NCBI RefSeq assembly: GCF_030348505.1
Contig: NZ_JAUCFJ010000002.1
Location: 1,802,001 to 1,866,000 of the forward strand
Direction of reading: 5' to 3'
DNA length: 64,000 nucleotides
Origin: Lysinibacillus sp. G4S2
GTDB taxonomy: Bacteria > Bacillota > Bacilli > Bacillales_A > Planococcaceae
The position numbers and the translations under genes were made by a program. Shown here piece by piece: positions 62,621 to 64,000 of the stretch; within the stretch, counting starts at the first letter, position 1; each line of letters starts with the position of its first letter. A model generated the notes under the pieces. That model was given only the letters and a program-made list of their open reading frames with translations. It did no database searches and was not told where the DNA came from.

Positions 62621-63865
62621 TCATCTAATTTTAAAGGATTCATATTCGATGTCTGCAATTGTATTGTAGGATTTTAATTGCTTAGCAAAACGTTTTACCA
62701 TTTTTTCTGGACCACACATAAAAATGCTTGTCTTTTCTGGCACTAAAAAATTTTCAAATGATAGCCTGTCCGTTTGGCTAGTATCAATAAAGTTCACGCT
62801 GAATTGTTGATTAGTTTTTGCATACGCCTGTAAAAATTCTTTATAGCTAGCATTATCTTGACCATGATACGTGTAAAATAATTCAATATCACGATCGACG
62901 GGTTGTGATTGTAAATAGGATAAAAATGGGGTAATGCCTATACCACCTGCTATCCAAATTTGTTGTTGCGTCCCATTGTCAAAGTTTAAATGACCAAATG
63001 GACCATCAAGTGCAATTGGTGTATTCAGTTGGACTGATTCATATACATTTTTTGTAAAATCACCAAGTACCTTAATAGTGACAAATATTTTTTTTCCATC
63101 GCCACCTGAAATAGAAAAGGGATGAGGCGCCTTTTCGAATCCATCTTGCAAAATCTTTATAAAAATAAATTGTCCATGTCGATATGGAATTTTTTTATCA
63201 AGTGTTAGTTCCAGTTCAATAACATTGGAGCCTAATTTTTTGATACCTGTAATGTTGCCTTTATATTTAAAAAACATATCCTGATACATCGTCAACATAT
63301 ATAGTGCTGACATAAATCCAATAGTCGCAGTTATTGCCGTAAAAATTCCTAAAGGGGTAGGCTGGAATAAATCGTATCTGCTTGAAAAATAGGCATGATA
63401 AATTCCAAATGTATAAGGGATTAGCATTAATCGATGAAAGATCCGCCAGTGTTCATATTTTAGGAATTTAGCAAAAAGCGCAATCAAAATAAGTGTTATG
63501 AAACCATATTGGCCAATCGATCCCAGCTCTTTCGCAAATTCGCTGAGCGGAGTTTCTTGTACTTTATCCCAGTCGGGGACTAGATCTTGCAATTGACCAT
63601 GTATAATTACCAATACAAGTGAAAATATTGCTAAACATTTATGATAAAAATAAACATTTTCTAGTCCATGGAACCAACGCTCTAAAATTTTCATTCTTGT
63701 TGCTAACAAAAAGACAAGAAAGAAGCATGTTATGGCCATGCCTCCAATAATGTGACTAAGCCTGTTAACAGCATGGATAGGCTCTATAGGTGTAGCAAAA
63801 TACCACAGTAAAGCACTACTCCCCATAATTAGTATAATAAACAAAATTCCTTTGATAGATTTCAT
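62621..63865 (-). CDS. Ferric-reductase-like flavocytochrome (NOX/FRE family)
   Basis: 414 residues from ATG 63865 (GGAGG upstream). About six membrane helices with histidines for heme (HIIGG, HKCLAIFS, HGQLQD, HRLMLIPYTFGIYHAYF) form the ferric-reductase-like domain. A cytoplasmic FAD domain (HPFSISGG) and an NAD domain (WIAGGIGITPFLSYL, FMCGPEKM) follow. It moves electrons from NAD(P)H across the membrane to ferric iron or oxygen. No Fur box was seen nearby. The last 135 bases of the window upstream hold nothing recognisable. Confidence 0.88.
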   Translation of the reverse strand: MKSIKGILFIILIMGSSALLWYFATPIEPIHAVNRLSHIIGGMAITCFFLVFLLATRMKILERWFHGLENVYFYHKCLAIFSLVLVIIHGQLQDLVPDWDKVQETPLSEFAKELGSIGQYGFITLILIALFAKFLKYEHWRIFHRLMLIPYTFGIYHAYFSSRYDLFQPTPLGIFTAITATIGFMSALYMLTMYQDMFFKYKGNITGIKKLGSNVIELELTLDKKIPYRHGQFIFIKILQDGFEKAPHPFSISGGDGKKIFVTIKVLGDFTKNVYESVQLNTPIALDGPFGHLNFDNGTQQQIWIAGGIGITPFLSYLQSQPVDRDIELFYTYHGQDNASYKEFLQAYAKTNQQFSVNFIDTSQTDRLSFENFLVPEKTSIFMCGPEKMVKRFAKQLKSYNTIADIEYESFKIR

Positions 63866-64000
63866 AAATAACCTCCAGTACTCATTTTTATCGCTAATCA
63901 TCCTATATATACAATAAGAACCTGAAATGTTTCTGATATTTTGTTGATATGAAAGCTCTACGATTGATTTCAATCTAATAGACACTAAAGGGTGAATGGA

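Noticed and set aside
1..64000. tRNA or rRNA genes
   Set aside because: No cloverleaf-like or ribosomal RNA sequence was noticed by eye; a tRNA search was not possible here.

Overview
The window reads as chromosomal DNA of a low-GC Gram-positive, spore-former-type bacterium close to Lysinibacillus/Bacillaceae. The evidence is AT-rich sequence, strong GGAGG ribosome sites, frequent GTG/TTG starts, a B-type RNase P RNA, and a backbone (mrfA-mrfB-gpsB-rnpB-ypsC-ypvA-ypwA-dynA) matching genes grouped in Bacillus subtilis. No tRNA, rRNA or CRISPR array was seen.

Layout. 0-2 kb: a cold-shock gene with a hairpin leader, a decayed PH/SHOCT gene, and an AT-rich iteron-like block abutting the 3' remnant of mrfA. 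2.4-9.8 kb: backbone genes mrfB, gpsB, rnpB, a PAS-GGDEF-EAL protein, ypsC and ypvA. 9.9-24.5 kb: an ethanolamine-utilisation microcompartment locus with sensor kinase EutW, ANTAR antiterminator EutV, permease EutH, shell proteins EutS/L/M/N plus a second EutM-type protein, EutP, EutA, the lyase EutBC, acetaldehyde dehydrogenase EutE, two PduL-type phosphotransacetylases and a malate dehydrogenase. A 739-bp array of about 36 purine-rich 21-nt repeats lies between eutM and pduL. 25-29 kb: MFS pump/TetR, MerR regulator and serine hydrolase, bounded by short inverted repeats.

29.1-32.7 kb: ypwA (M32 carboxypeptidase) is split by an IStron, a group I intron joined to an IS607-type element with an intact TnpB gene and a gutted transposase. 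Removing the element restores the reading frame. 32.7-35.9 kb: ba3-type oxidase operon with an FNR-like box, and a CheX-like gene. 36-38.6 kb: a tiny Fur-box gene, pcp, a DUF4183 pair (one broken) and intergenic repeats. 38.6-44.4 kb: two-headed dynamin DynA, sulfurtransferase, a second 21-nt repeat array, and an MBL hydrolase. 44.9-52.9 kb: malic enzyme, a Yip1 protein, purC, gdhA, a YaiI-family protein, dsdA and a DUF1835 protein.

52.9-64 kb: accessory material. Two paralogous membrane proteins and inverted hairpin repeats bracket an amide-hydrolysis/transport cluster whose amidohydrolase has a nonsense codon. Then come a MazG-like/HNH nuclease pair, a PC4-like protein, a type I toxin, a nitroreductase and a ferric-reductase-like flavoprotein.

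How the genes work together. Ethanolamine enters by EutH and is split by EutBC (kept active by EutA) to ammonia and acetaldehyde. EutE makes acetyl-CoA and PduL makes acetyl-phosphate, inside a shell. No eutG alcohol dehydrogenase, eutD, eutT or eutQ is present in the locus; the malate dehydrogenase is a candidate NAD+ recycler. All function calls come from reading motifs and family resemblance, with no database search.
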